From positions 1 to 64,000 of the forward strand of contig JAZOVZ010000041.1 in NCBI GenBank assembly GCA_045658965.1: a stretch of DNA of 64,000 nt, written 5' to 3'. Origin of the DNA: SVQP01 sp045658965 (GTDB lineage Bacteria > Bacillota > Clostridia > Oscillospirales > CAG-272). Made by a program: the position numbers and the translations under genes. Numbering within the stretch: the first letter of the stretch is position 1; each line of letters begins with the position of its first letter. The notes under the pieces are model-generated. The model saw only the letters and a program-made list of their open reading frames with translations. It was not told the DNA's origin and did not search any database. Of this stretch, positions 52,491 to 60,974 are shown piece after piece.

Positions 52491-53213
52491 TCAGTCGTCA
52501 GAAGCCTTTTGAGTGATCGAAATATTGAGGTTGCCGTTACGTATACGGATGTCATCAAGCAAAGCTTTCTGCGCGTCTTTATTCTTGAGGCGAATTCTGT
52601 AGCGCAGCTCGGTCAGCGTACCGTATTCCACAGACTTGACTCGCTCAAGGTTGTAGCTCTTACAGTGCTGCTTAAGAACGGGCTCAAATACGCCTGCAAA
52701 ATCAAGAGATTCGGGCATCATAATGGTCAGTCTCATTGCTCCGCCGCCGATGCTGTCAAAGCCGGTCAGGGAAGCGATAATGATCACAGCGAGGATAATA
52801 CCGATCGCGATTGCGGCAAATCCGATACCGCCCGTACCGCAAGCCATACCGACTGCAGCGGAGAGGTAAATAAAGATCAGATCGCTGGGATTCTCAACCG
52901 AGTGTCTGAAACGAATCAGAGCCAGACCACCACCGATAGAGATCGCACGCGCCAGGTTAGAACCGACCGCGATAACGATAACGGAAACGATAGGACCCAT
53001 CAAAAGAATGGTAAACAAAGACTTGTTGGAATATGCCTTTTTGCGGTTAACAAGTAAGTAAACCAAGGTGACAAGCAACGACATACCGATGCTGGCGCCA
53101 ATCAAAGCAAGCGTCTTTCCAAGGGTCAGTGTGGATACACCCGTAGTTGCTGTGTCGTAATAAATCTGGATATTTACCAGAAGCTGATTAAAAAAGTTTT
53201 CTAAAGCCTGCAT
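52491..53213 (-). CDS. DUF4956 membrane protein
   Basis: A 240-residue protein with three or four hydrophobic segments between residues 30 and 150 and a cytoplasmic alpha/beta C-terminal domain. The central GGGLALIRFRHSVENPSDLIFI and GMACGTGGIGFAAI are the DUF4956 hallmarks. The family is found next to VTC-domain proteins, as here (15 bases downstream of one), and is taken to be the membrane partner of a polyphosphate-type polymerase. RBS GGAGAG. Confidence 0.85.
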   Translation of the reverse strand: MQALENFFNQLLVNIQIYYDTATTGVSTLTLGKTLALIGASIGMSLLVTLVYLLVNRKKAYSNKSLFTILLMGPIVSVIVIAVGSNLARAISIGGGLALIRFRHSVENPSDLIFIYLSAAVGMACGTGGIGFAAIAIGIILAVIIIASLTGFDSIGGGAMRLTIMMPESLDFAGVFEPVLKQHCKSYNLERVKSVEYGTLTELRYRIRLKNKDAQKALLDDIRIRNGNLNISITQKASDD

Positions 53214-53228
53214 ATTTGAAACTCTCCT

Positions 53229-53978
53229 TTACATGAATCCTGTCAACAGAAATTCTTCAATGCCGTTATTTTTCAGTACGTTCTTTTTCAGATCCGTTCC
53301 TATCTTGGAAAAAGTGTGAAAGGTCAATTCATACTCATTCATGATCTGTACAAACCAATAGGGAACTGCGCCTGCGAATTTGACCTCCACGATCATTTTG
53401 TCGGGCGGCAACAGCGGTTCACCGAATCTGCCGCTTTCCAAATGCAGTTCGTGCCGCCTTGAAACAATGTCAAAATCGAACGTCACGCGAAAATCGGGAT
53501 CCTCTTTGCCGTAATAAGCATATCGCAGATAACTGACGTATGCGACCGGTTCGACGGGAGTGTGCGAAATATAATATTCGATCTCACGCAACACCTGCGT
53601 ATTCATGTACTTGGTGTCCTTAGGGTATTCGCGTCGCTCTAAAAAGTCATAAACCTCACGCAGTGTGATCTTGGCGCGACGCTTAGTACCAACGCCATTC
53701 AGCTTTCGTTTGATCTCCAAAAACACCTTGGTATCAAGATTTGGCGTGTCATAACTGCGCAATCGGAGTTTTTCTTTGTACTTGGGCAACTGTACTGAAT
53801 TACGAATTACATCGTTATTGACATTGTCGAAATACAGATTACAAATCATATACGGTTTGCCGTCCTTGTTATGAGGGTCGGCATTCATGAATTCCTCGAT
53901 GCGTTGCTTGAGCGGTTCCATCAGAGAAGCGTCAATGATGATCTTCTTCTCTCGCCGTTGAAACGTATTTCCTGCCAA
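53229..53978 (-). CDS. VTC-domain protein (putative polyphosphate polymerase)
   Basis: A 249-residue protein consisting of a single VTC-like tunnel domain of the triphosphate-tunnel metalloenzyme superfamily. It has FQRREKKIIID near the N terminus, NLYFDN, YKEKLRLRSYD, FLEIKRKLNGVGTKRRAK, YAYYGKEDPDFRVTFD and MIVEVKF, supplying alternating basic and acidic tunnel residues. Yeast Vtc4 makes polyphosphate from ATP, and the bacterial role is inferred. The start is a TTG after AAGGAGGTGGCGC. First gene of a pair with DUF4956. Confidence 0.85.
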   Translation of the reverse strand: MAGNTFQRREKKIIIDASLMEPLKQRIEEFMNADPHNKDGKPYMICNLYFDNVNNDVIRNSVQLPKYKEKLRLRSYDTPNLDTKVFLEIKRKLNGVGTKRRAKITLREVYDFLERREYPKDTKYMNTQVLREIEYYISHTPVEPVAYVSYLRYAYYGKEDPDFRVTFDFDIVSRRHELHLESGRFGEPLLPPDKMIVEVKFAGAVPYWFVQIMNEYELTFHTFSKIGTDLKKNVLKNNGIEEFLLTGFM

Positions 53979-54055
53979 AGCGCCACCTCCTTATGTAATC
54001 TTTGCATATTTTAGCACAAATAATTGACATTTCCGTGAATGACGCGTGAATGAAA

Positions 54056-54090
54056 TATGACTTTTGCACAAAAAGCACAAAAGTCATACT
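54056..54090 (-). terminator. hairpin downstream of argH
   Basis: TATGACTTTTG (54056-54066) pairs with CAAAAGTCATA (54078-54088). It is AT-rich with weak U-tracts, placed to end argG-argH transcription. The remaining bases up to the VTC gene hold only its ribosome-binding site. Confidence 0.6.
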
Positions 54091-54099
54091 TGGTACCAG

Positions 54100-55476
54100 T
54101 TATAAATTCAAATATTTGCGCATATTTTCGATCTGCTGCAATACGCTCTCGGGAGCCGGACCACCGTAGCAAGCACGCCCTGCAACGCAGTTGTTCGGAT
54201 CAATTGCGGCGTATATGTCTTGCTCAAAAATCGGATCTGCCTGTCTGTATTCATCCAACGTCAGGGATTCCAACGTCTTTTGATTTGCTATGCAGTATGC
54301 GACCAGATTGCCGACGACCTTGTAGGCACTGCGGAAGGGAAGCCCCTTTTTGACCATGTAATCGGCACAATCCGTAGCATTGATAAAGCCCTTGGAAACT
54401 GCTTCGCGCAAGGTTGCCACGTTAAAGGTAGCCGTATCAAGCATTGCGGCAAACAACTCCAGGCAAATCTTGGCGGTATCCAGTGCATCAAACACCGCCT
54501 CCTTATCCTCCTGCATATCCTTGTTATATGCAAGCGGAATACCTTTCATTACAGTCAGCAGCGTTGTCAGATCGCCGTATACGCGACCGGTCTTGCCGCG
54601 CACCAGCTCTGCTATATCGGGGTTTTTCTTTTGGGGCATAATGGACGAGCCCGTAGAATACGCATCATCCAGGTCAACAAAGCCAAACTCTGAGGAAGAC
54701 CAAAGGATAATTTCCTCAGAAAAGCGCGACAGATGCATCATAAGGATCGAAAGAGTGCTGAGCAGCTCGATTGCGTAATCGCGGTCAGAAACTCCGTCCA
54801 TGCTGTTTTGACATACGCTGTCAAAGCCAAGCAGCTCTGCTACCATAAAGCGATCAATGGGATATGTTGTACCTGCCAAAGCGCATGAGCCTAAAGGTAA
54901 GACGTTCATATTCTTGGCAACGTCGTCAAGTCTGCGTACGTCACGCGCAAACATCTGGCCGTAAGCCATGAGATAATGTCCAAGTGTGACCGGTTGTGCG
55001 CGCTGCAGGTGCGTATATCCCGGCATGATATCGGCTGCATGCTGCTCGGACTTGTTACAAATGACATTGATCAAATGCAATAACAGCTCCTTTAATTCGA
55101 CGATTTCATCGCGCAGATATAGGCGCAAATCAAGTGCGACTTGATCGTTTCTGCTGCGAGCGGTGTGTAAGCGCTTGCCAACGTCGCCGATGCGTGCAGT
55201 CAACTCGCTTTCAACAAACATATGAATATCCTCGGCACTCATATCGAATGCGAGCTTGCCGGTGTCAAGATCGTTCAGGATCTCGGCAAGCGTTTTACAG
55301 ATCAGCGCAGCGTCGTCTTCCGAAATAATGCCGCATTTTCCAAGCATAGTTGCATGTGCAATCGAGCCATGGATATCCTGCTTGTACATTCTGCAATCAA
55401 AGTGAATAGAGGAGTTGAAGTCGTTCACACGGCTGTTGAGCTGCTTTTGAAAGCGTCCTGCCCACATTGTATTCAT
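54100..55476 (-). CDS. argH: argininosuccinate lyase
   Basis: Last step of arginine synthesis: cleaves argininosuccinate to arginine and fumarate. WAGRF at the start, TARSRNDQVALDLRLYLRDE, PGYTHLQRAQP and the superfamily signature GSSIMPQKKNPD (catalytic Ser in the mobile loop) are intact. 458 residues. The start is the ATG after GAAAGGTAGGACTTTTACG. An earlier ATG seven codons upstream overlaps that site. Downstream of argG on the same strand. Confidence 0.96.
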   Translation of the reverse strand: MNTMWAGRFQKQLNSRVNDFNSSIHFDCRMYKQDIHGSIAHATMLGKCGIISEDDAALICKTLAEILNDLDTGKLAFDMSAEDIHMFVESELTARIGDVGKRLHTARSRNDQVALDLRLYLRDEIVELKELLLHLINVICNKSEQHAADIMPGYTHLQRAQPVTLGHYLMAYGQMFARDVRRLDDVAKNMNVLPLGSCALAGTTYPIDRFMVAELLGFDSVCQNSMDGVSDRDYAIELLSTLSILMMHLSRFSEEIILWSSSEFGFVDLDDAYSTGSSIMPQKKNPDIAELVRGKTGRVYGDLTTLLTVMKGIPLAYNKDMQEDKEAVFDALDTAKICLELFAAMLDTATFNVATLREAVSKGFINATDCADYMVKKGLPFRSAYKVVGNLVAYCIANQKTLESLTLDEYRQADPIFEQDIYAAIDPNNCVAGRACYGGPAPESVLQQIENMRKYLNL

Positions 55477-55504
55477 CGTAAAAGTCCTACCTTTCAATCA
55501 AACG

Positions 55505-55526
55505 AGGGGTGTCACAAGACACCCCT
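55505..55526 (-). terminator. hairpin between argG and argH
   Basis: AGGGGTGTC pairs with GACACCCCT around ACAA. There is no long T tract after it on the minus strand, so it may only attenuate or stabilise the argG part of the message. Confidence 0.5.
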
Positions 55527-55534
55527 TGGGGGAA

Positions 55535-56761
55535 TTATTTATTCTTTTGAGCATCCAGCATTGCCTTGACCTTGATCGGAAGACCGTACAGATTGATAAA
55601 GCCTGCAGAATCCTTTTGGTCATAAGCACCGCCGTCCTCGCCAAACGACGCGATGGTCTCGCTGTAAAGGGAATTGGGGGAAGTTACGCCTGCGTTAATG
55701 ATATTGCCCTTATAAAGCTTAAGCTTGACCTCACCGCAAACGCTCTCCTGCGTCTTATCCACAAAAGCGGAGAGAGCTTCACGCAGAGGCGTGAACCACT
55801 GACCGTTATACACCAGTTCGCCAAATTTGATGGCGATCTGCTGCTTGTAATGCTGGGTGTCGCGGTCCAGCGTGATCGATTCCAGTACCTTGTGTGCATG
55901 GTACAGAATTGTGCCGCCGGGAGTTTCGTAAACGCCACGGCTCTTCATACCGACAAGGCGGTTTTCAACCAGATCAAGCAGACCAATGCCGTGCGCACCG
56001 CCGAGCTCATTAAGCTTTTCCACAAGGGAAACGCTATCCATTTCCACGCCGTCGATCGCGGTGGGAATGCCCTTATCAAAGGTAATGGTCAGGTATGCGG
56101 GAGTATCGGGTGCCTGCTCGGGGCAAACGCCCATTTCCAGGAATCCGGGCTTTTGATACTGCGGTTCATTTGCGGGATCTTCCAGATCCAAGCCCTCGTG
56201 AGACAGATGCCAGATGTTTTTATCCTTGGAATAATTTGTCTCGCGGCTGATCTTAAGCGGAATATTATGTGCTTCTGCATAATCGATCTCTTCGTCACGG
56301 GATTTGATATCCCATACGCGCCAAGGTGCAATGATCTGCATATCGGGAGCAAACGCCTTAATGGTCAGCTCAAAGCGCACCTGGTCGTTGCCCTTACCGG
56401 TACATCCGTGGCAGATCGCATCTGCGCCTTCCTTGATTGCAATCTCTGCAAGTCCTTTGGCGATGCAGGGACGCGCGTGAGAAGTGCCCAGCAGATATTC
56501 TTCATAAGCCGCGCCTGCTTTCAGACAAGGATATATATAATTTTCAATGTAATCCTTCTTGAGATCCAGCACGTAAAGCTTGGATGCACCGGTCTTGATT
56601 GCCTTTTCCTCAAGACCGTCCAGTTCTGTACCTTGTCCAACGTCACCGGACACTGCGATCACTTCACATCCGGGATAATTTTCTTTGAGCCACGGAATGA
56701 TAATGGAGGTGTCAAGGCCGCCTGAATATGCAAGTACGATTTTTTTGATTTGTTTTTTCAT
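55535..56761 (-). CDS. argG: argininosuccinate synthase
   Basis: Condenses citrulline and aspartate with ATP. The PP-loop AYSGGLDTS is at residues ~11-19. TGKGNDQVRFE, the citrulline/aspartate-binding DIKSRDEEIDYA region and GVYETPGGTIL are conserved. 408 residues. GAAAGGCG lies before the ATG. First gene of argGH. A putative ArgR site in the promoter is too weak to claim. Confidence 0.97.
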   Translation of the reverse strand: MKKQIKKIVLAYSGGLDTSIIIPWLKENYPGCEVIAVSGDVGQGTELDGLEEKAIKTGASKLYVLDLKKDYIENYIYPCLKAGAAYEEYLLGTSHARPCIAKGLAEIAIKEGADAICHGCTGKGNDQVRFELTIKAFAPDMQIIAPWRVWDIKSRDEEIDYAEAHNIPLKISRETNYSKDKNIWHLSHEGLDLEDPANEPQYQKPGFLEMGVCPEQAPDTPAYLTITFDKGIPTAIDGVEMDSVSLVEKLNELGGAHGIGLLDLVENRLVGMKSRGVYETPGGTILYHAHKVLESITLDRDTQHYKQQIAIKFGELVYNGQWFTPLREALSAFVDKTQESVCGEVKLKLYKGNIINAGVTSPNSLYSETIASFGEDGGAYDQKDSAGFINLYGLPIKVKAMLDAQKNK

Positions 56762-56801
56762 GATAAACGCCTTTCAGTAATGCTAAGAAAAATATGAATA
56801 T

Positions 56802-56830
56802 ATTATACTGCATAAATATGAGAATTGCAA
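56802..56830 (-). promoter_or_regulatory. promoter of argGH
   Basis: On the minus strand, TTGCAA (56830-56825), 17-base spacer, TATAAT (56807-56802). The rest of the gap before pdaA is AT-rich. Confidence 0.7.
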
Positions 56831-56951
56831 TAGTAATATTCAACAAAGTTGTATATATATGCATGTGCAGAATGCCCAATACACACCCCACGAATTCCCA
56901 TGAAAGAAGTATCATTTTCCGTTTATAATAAAGGGGAAAGGAGATGATGCA

Positions 56952-57746
56952 ATGGGACTTGATAAGCATTTCCGAGCAATATGCAATTTATGCATATTTT
57001 TCACATTATGCATGTTATTATGCATAACGGCAAGCGCAGCTTCACCCCAACATTGGTATTGTAAACGCACGCCGGATCACTCACAGCCGGGCATGGATCC
57101 CGATATGCAATGGATAGAACAAATAAACGGTATTTATCTTGACAAGCATCACGCTGATCAGGATGACGAAAAGGTCGTTTACTTGACGTTTGACGCCGGA
57201 TATGAGAACGGAAACGTCGCAAAAATCTTAGATATTATGCAAGAGCAAAACGTGACCGGGGCATTCTTCATTCTGGGGAATCTGATCGATCGAAATCCGG
57301 ACCTGGTCAAGCGCATGGCAGACCAAGGACATCTTGTTTGCAATCACACCTATTCGCATAAAAATATCACGACCATGTCCGCAAACGATATTGCAGTTGA
57401 GCTGGACCGTCTTGAAAATGCATATATGCAGCTAACGGGAAAGCAGATGGATAAATATTTCAGACCGCCTGAAGGCACCTTTGATCAGGCCTCGCTGAAA
57501 GCCGTATGCGACCATGGCTACAAGACCGTCTTTTGGAGCTTTGCATATGCTGATTGGGACAATAACAAACAAATGAGCCCCCAAGCCGCCAAGAAAAAGA
57601 TCTTTGACAATCTGCACAACGGGGAGATCATGCTGCTGCATCCGACATCGGCAACCAACGCACAAATTCTTGGCGAGGTCATATGCGAATTGAAAGGCAT
57701 GGGGTATCGCTTTGGCACGCTGGATGAATTGGAGTTTCAGGCATGA
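56952..57746 (+). CDS. pdaA: PdaA-type polysaccharide deacetylase (muramic delta-lactam pathway)
   Basis: A 264-residue NodB-fold deacetylase with an N-terminal signal peptide or anchor (residues ~8-32). The PdaA subgroup motif is YLTFDAGYENGN (Asp replaces the usual DDGP). NHTYSHKN holds the zinc histidines, RPPEGTFDQASL and FWSFAYADWD follow, and LLHPTS closes the active site. In Bacillus, PdaA removes N-acetyl from muramic acid so that spore cortex gets delta-lactams. RBS AAAGGAG. Overlaps the next gene by ATGA. Confidence 0.88.
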   Translation: MGLDKHFRAICNLCIFFTLCMLLCITASAASPQHWYCKRTPDHSQPGMDPDMQWIEQINGIYLDKHHADQDDEKVVYLTFDAGYENGNVAKILDIMQEQNVTGAFFILGNLIDRNPDLVKRMADQGHLVCNHTYSHKNITTMSANDIAVELDRLENAYMQLTGKQMDKYFRPPEGTFDQASLKAVCDHGYKTVFWSFAYADWDNNKQMSPQAAKKKIFDNLHNGEIMLLHPTSATNAQILGEVICELKGMGYRFGTLDELEFQA

Positions 57747-58423
57747 TAAAACGTACGATCGTCTGTATAATCATCATAAGCTGCTTTATTTCTTGTGTCA
57801 CCGTGCATAGTCACGCTTTTGATGACGGAAATCAACCCTTGACGAAAAAGCAAATCGTCTTGACCTTTGATGACGGTCCGCATCCAAGGCAGACAAAACA
57901 AATTTTAGACGTTCTTGACAAATACGGAATAAAAGCCACATTTTTTGTCATTGGAGTCAACGTAAAAAATTATCCCGGTATTATCTCCGAGGTGCTTTCG
58001 CGCGGACACGAGATCGGCAACCATACTACGACTCACTCACACGCAGCAAGGCTGGATCTGGCTGCGCTTCAGACGGAAATCGCCGACTGTGAAAGGGAAG
58101 TGCTGATGCAAACAGGGAAGCGCTGTAACCTATTCAGACCTCCAGAGGGGGCTATGACAGATACGATGCGTAAGGTTGTAAAAGACCTGGGATATACGAG
58201 CGTTTTTTGGACCTTGGATACCCGCGATTGGGCGCACACCCCTCCGGATCAGATCAGTGACTATATCATACAGAATGCAAAAAACGGAGATATTATACTC
58301 ATGCATGACTATATAGGCGCAAATAGTCCTACCGTAAAAGCATTGGAATCGTTTATCCCGATCTTGCTCGAACAAGGCTTCACGTTTGTTACCGTCGGGG
58401 AACTACTGCAAAGCAAGCAATAA
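57743..58423 (+). CDS. NodB-domain polysaccharide deacetylase, secreted
   Basis: A 226-residue protein with a signal peptide (residues 1-~28). It has the canonical catalytic motifs VLTFDDGPHP, IGNHTTTHSHAA, RPPEGAMTD, SVFWTLDTRDW and ILMHD. It is predicted to deacetylate peptidoglycan or another amino-sugar polymer outside the membrane. Translationally coupled to pdaA, so a joint role in cortex or wall modification is likely (inference). Ends at a strong terminator. Confidence 0.88.
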   Translation: MIKRTIVCIIIISCFISCVTVHSHAFDDGNQPLTKKQIVLTFDDGPHPRQTKQILDVLDKYGIKATFFVIGVNVKNYPGIISEVLSRGHEIGNHTTTHSHAARLDLAALQTEIADCEREVLMQTGKRCNLFRPPEGAMTDTMRKVVKDLGYTSVFWTLDTRDWAHTPPDQISDYIIQNAKNGDIILMHDYIGANSPTVKALESFIPILLEQGFTFVTVGELLQSKQ

Positions 58424-58424
58424 A

Positions 58425-58457
58425 AAGCGACCGCTTTTTAGCGGTCGCTTCTTATTT
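58425..58457. terminator. terminator between convergent deacetylase and DUF624 genes
   Basis: AAGCGACCGC (58425-58434), loop TTTTTA, GCGGTCGCTT (58441-58450), then CTTATTT. It overlaps the end of the DUF624 gene by two bases. Confidence 0.82.
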
Positions 58458-59418
58458 ATTCGTCGCACGGATCATTTGCAGTCACCGTGATCGGATCAAT
58501 CATATGCTTTTTGATAATAGGGTACGCACAGTAAACTGAAATAAATGACGTAAAGGCAAACAAAAACAACGCAGGAATAAAAATCAAGAATCCAAGATTA
58601 TATTGTAAGCCAATAAACGCGAGCGCAGCCCAAAAAGCAACGCACAGGAATACGCCCAAGCCCGCCATCAAATTGCGCTTAATACCGAGCGCTGTGAAGA
58701 TCAACGCATTTTTCAGCATTTTATAAAGGGAAATGTTGAACGTAATCATCATCAGATACAGATACATACGCATAAACAGGTATACGATGATCAGCGCTGT
58801 GACTGCAAAAAACATCAGGTATGACCAGTAGTTTGAGCGCACGCTCCATGTATACATGAAGTCGATGATCAACACAATGATGATACCGGCATCCATCAGG
58901 CCGAGAATCAGCCCTTGCTTGAAATTCTTTTTGATTGCGTAGAAATAATCCGAAAACATAAACACGCCGTCACCACGCGCAAGACCGCGAAGAATATACG
59001 TCACACCGGTATTCTGCCAGCCCCACGTGATTGCCAAAACACCCAGAAGCACGTAAGGCAACCAGCTTGCGTAAGAATTATACGTGATAAAGTTGACCTG
59101 CGGCAATATATGCATCAGCTTGGTGAGAGTCTCTATGCCACCAGCGCCAGTCAATTGGGCGCCAATGAGCGCCGAATACGCAGGACTGCTTATAGTAGGC
59201 ATCTGCGGACCGTTAAAAAAGACGTAAACCGCGATCGCAATAGGCAGAACCATGCCAAACATCATCAAATTTAACGTAAGCAGATTAGAAAACTTGCGGA
59301 ACGTAAGCTTAAAAAAGTAGCCAAGATTTGGCGTTTTATCCTCGCCTGGATCGACACCGCGTCCATCTCGATTCATATCAAAAATATTGGGAATTTTAAA
59401 TTTCTTTTTCTTTTCCAA
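58456..59418 (-). CDS. DUF624 (YesL-like) membrane protein
   Basis: A 320-residue protein with about five or six helices after a 30-residue charged start. The NTGVTYILRGLARGDGVFMFSDYFYAIKKN region is the DUF624 hallmark, and YLMMITFNISLYKMLKNALIF is a further match. YesL-type proteins often sit near ABC sugar transporters; here it is alone and its role is unknown. The start is a TTG after AAAGGAATTCACTG. Confidence 0.78.
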   Translation of the reverse strand: MEKKKKFKIPNIFDMNRDGRGVDPGEDKTPNLGYFFKLTFRKFSNLLTLNLMMFGMVLPIAIAVYVFFNGPQMPTISSPAYSALIGAQLTGAGGIETLTKLMHILPQVNFITYNSYASWLPYVLLGVLAITWGWQNTGVTYILRGLARGDGVFMFSDYFYAIKKNFKQGLILGLMDAGIIIVLIIDFMYTWSVRSNYWSYLMFFAVTALIIVYLFMRMYLYLMMITFNISLYKMLKNALIFTALGIKRNLMAGLGVFLCVAFWAALAFIGLQYNLGFLIFIPALFLFAFTSFISVYCAYPIIKKHMIDPITVTANDPCDE

Positions 59419-59466
59419 AACAGTGAATTCCTTTGTAGTATGATTTTGTATAATGTTGGGTAAGAA

Positions 59467-60228
59467 TCATGAATTTTGACGAAGTACTTCAAAAGCAATT
59501 ACCGTAACTGCGGAAGCAGCCGATAACGATCCGTTGAAGTCCCGTCCATAGTCTATGCGTACAATCTGATCTGCAGAGTCCAAAATGTTTCTGGAAATGC
59601 CACGCTTTTCGCCACCGATCACAAGCAGCAAAGGCTTACGCAGATCCGCCTCATAAATGGTTTGCGAATCGCGAATACCCGCACATACAATGCGATATCC
59701 TGCGTTTTTAAATTGACGGATAGCCGTCTCCGGATCAGACACGCGAACGTCCAAAATTTCCGAAGTTCCTGCAGAAGATTTTGCGACAATACCCGAAGCG
59801 CTCATGCAATTGTGCGGTGGAAGCAGGACACCGTCAACGCCTGCAGCGTACAAAGATCTGATAGCAAAGCCAAGATTAAACGGATCTTCAATGCCATCAG
59901 CCAGTACCCAAAAGCCTTGACCGTCAAGCTCTGCGCAATCGGCAAAGTCACGGTCTCCACACAGCGCAATGATTCCGCCATGCGTATTACCTTGAGCCAT
60001 AGCATCGATTATTTCGGCATTTACGTAGATTATCTGATAACCCTGCGTCAAAGACATGGCTTTCAGATAACCGATCTCCTTATATTTGCTGCGCTTTTTC
60101 GCTATGTCTATGAGCACAGCGTAGATAGGTCTGTTATTAACACGGCTTTCACGGCCGTGTATTAAGGAAGAGATAGACGTCATGCCTTCAAATATACAGC
60201 TGTAATTGATATCTTGAAACACAGGCAT
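59467..60228 (-). CDS. TrmH/SpoU-family RNA 2'-O-methyltransferase
   Basis: About 253 residues. An N-terminal substrate-binding domain precedes the knotted SPOUT domain with motif 1 DPFNLGFAIRSLYAAGVDG, motif 2 LLLVIGGEKRGIS and motif 3 DFNGSLSAASAVTVIAFEV (consensus NVSVA partly altered). It is probably an rRNA or tRNA ribose methylase, target unknown. I start it at the ATG after CAAGGAGTTGCTTT, not nine codons upstream. Confidence 0.85.
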   Translation of the reverse strand: MPVFQDINYSCIFEGMTSISSLIHGRESRVNNRPIYAVLIDIAKKRSKYKEIGYLKAMSLTQGYQIIYVNAEIIDAMAQGNTHGGIIALCGDRDFADCAELDGQGFWVLADGIEDPFNLGFAIRSLYAAGVDGVLLPPHNCMSASGIVAKSSAGTSEILDVRVSDPETAIRQFKNAGYRIVCAGIRDSQTIYEADLRKPLLLVIGGEKRGISRNILDSADQIVRIDYGRDFNGSLSAASAVTVIAFEVLRQNS

Positions 60229-60246
60229 AAAGCAACTCCTTGAGCA

Positions 60247-60274
60247 CATAATCATTCGTTATAAAGCATATTAT
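60247..60274 (+). promoter_or_regulatory. putative sigma-E promoter of spoIIID
   Basis: ATA (60248-60250), 16 bases, then CATATTAT (60267-60274) resembles the mother-cell sigma-E pattern (ATA near -35, CATAcanT near -10). In Bacillus, spoIIID is sigma-E-dependent. No sigma-A-type boxes are seen here. Confidence 0.5.
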
Positions 60275-60308
60275 GAAAGCAGAAATAAGTAACGAGAGGT
60301 ACAGGTAA

Positions 60309-60599
60309 ATGATGTACATATCTTCAGAAAAAGAACGTTGCGTATTACTTGCCAATTATATTATCGAAAACCAAGCTACGGTCAGAATCACGGCAGCAAG
60401 ATTCGGAATCAGCAAAAGCACCGTACATAAAGACGTTACGCAGGTATTGCCGTACGTGAACAAATCCTTGTATCTGCATGTAAAAGAAATTCTCGACAAG
60501 AATAAGCAGGAAAGGCATTTGCGCGGTGGGCAAGCAACCAAAAGAAAATACTTATCCCAAACCAAGCATACCCGTAAAAACAGCCGGGGGAGTGCCTGA
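60309..60599 (+). CDS. spoIIID: stage III sporulation transcription factor SpoIIID
   Basis: Mother-cell regulator of sporulation. A 96-residue protein. The helix-turn-helix TVRITAARFGISKSTVHKDVTQVLPYVN (read in parts, residues ~24-51) and the C-terminal basic region ERHLRGGQATKRKY are the family fingerprints. GAGAGGTACAGGTAA precedes an ATG-ATG start. A ~15-residue basic tail extends the usual end. Stands alone downstream of a divergent methyltransferase gene. Confidence 0.94.
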   Translation: MMYISSEKERCVLLANYIIENQATVRITAARFGISKSTVHKDVTQVLPYVNKSLYLHVKEILDKNKQERHLRGGQATKRKYLSQTKHTRKNSRGSA

Positions 60600-60896
60600 A
60601 AGGGCTTTTTTCGCGCATTTCGCTCCCCTACATTATACAAAACTTTGATTTTGTATAATTTCGTATGTGTTGCTAAACAGTGCTCTTTTCCGCCGTATAT
60701 TTCCGTGTTGCGCTATTTTACTTATATAACCTATGTATTATAACATAAATATTACGTAATTACAAGATGTCATAATAAAATTCACCACTGCACCAAGGAA
60801 AATTTACATGTCATCAAAGCGATGCCGATCTGTATGTCAACCTTACTAAATTTCGCGATCAAAATCTGTGTAATATCCCGATTTTCATTTTCCCCC
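60600..60896. other. AT-rich intergenic region without a recognised gene
   Basis: It contains a GCCT-GAAA-GGGC-TTTTTT stretch at its left edge that may weakly terminate spoIIID, a perfect 11-bp inverted repeat ATTATACAAAA/TTTTGTATAAT (60632-60642 and 60649-60659), a TATGT-N6-ACATA repeat (60732-60747) and the palindrome ATTACGTAAT (60751-60760). No start codon with a ribosome-binding site leads to a credible protein on either strand. Confidence 0.6.
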
Positions 60897-60926
60897 TTTA
60901 CTTTATACGACTTAATGTGTTATAAT
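60897..60926 (+). promoter_or_regulatory. promoter of the flavodoxin-like gene
   Basis: TTTACT (60897-60902), 18-base spacer, TATAAT (60921-60926). The leader then has an ACCGG-N8-CCGGT inverted repeat (60940-60957) directly before the AAGGAGG site, which could hide or present it. Confidence 0.55.
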
Positions 60927-60974
60927 AATACAAATAATAACCGGTCAAATTGCCGGTAAGGAGGATTTATTATT

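Noticed and set aside
53979..54055. Small gene between the VTC gene and the hairpin after argH
   Set aside because: Too short, stop-rich; contains only the TTG-start ribosome-binding site of the VTC gene.
55526..56725. 399-codon open frame opposite argG
   Set aside because: Exact antisense of a clearly functional gene; long antisense frames arise from its codon bias. No ribosome-binding site and a low-complexity, Cys/Ile-rich product.
56790..56812. Possible ArgR (ARG box) operator in the argGH promoter (TATGAATATATTATACTGCA)
   Set aside because: Only one half-site resembles the consensus; AT-rich promoters give such matches by chance.
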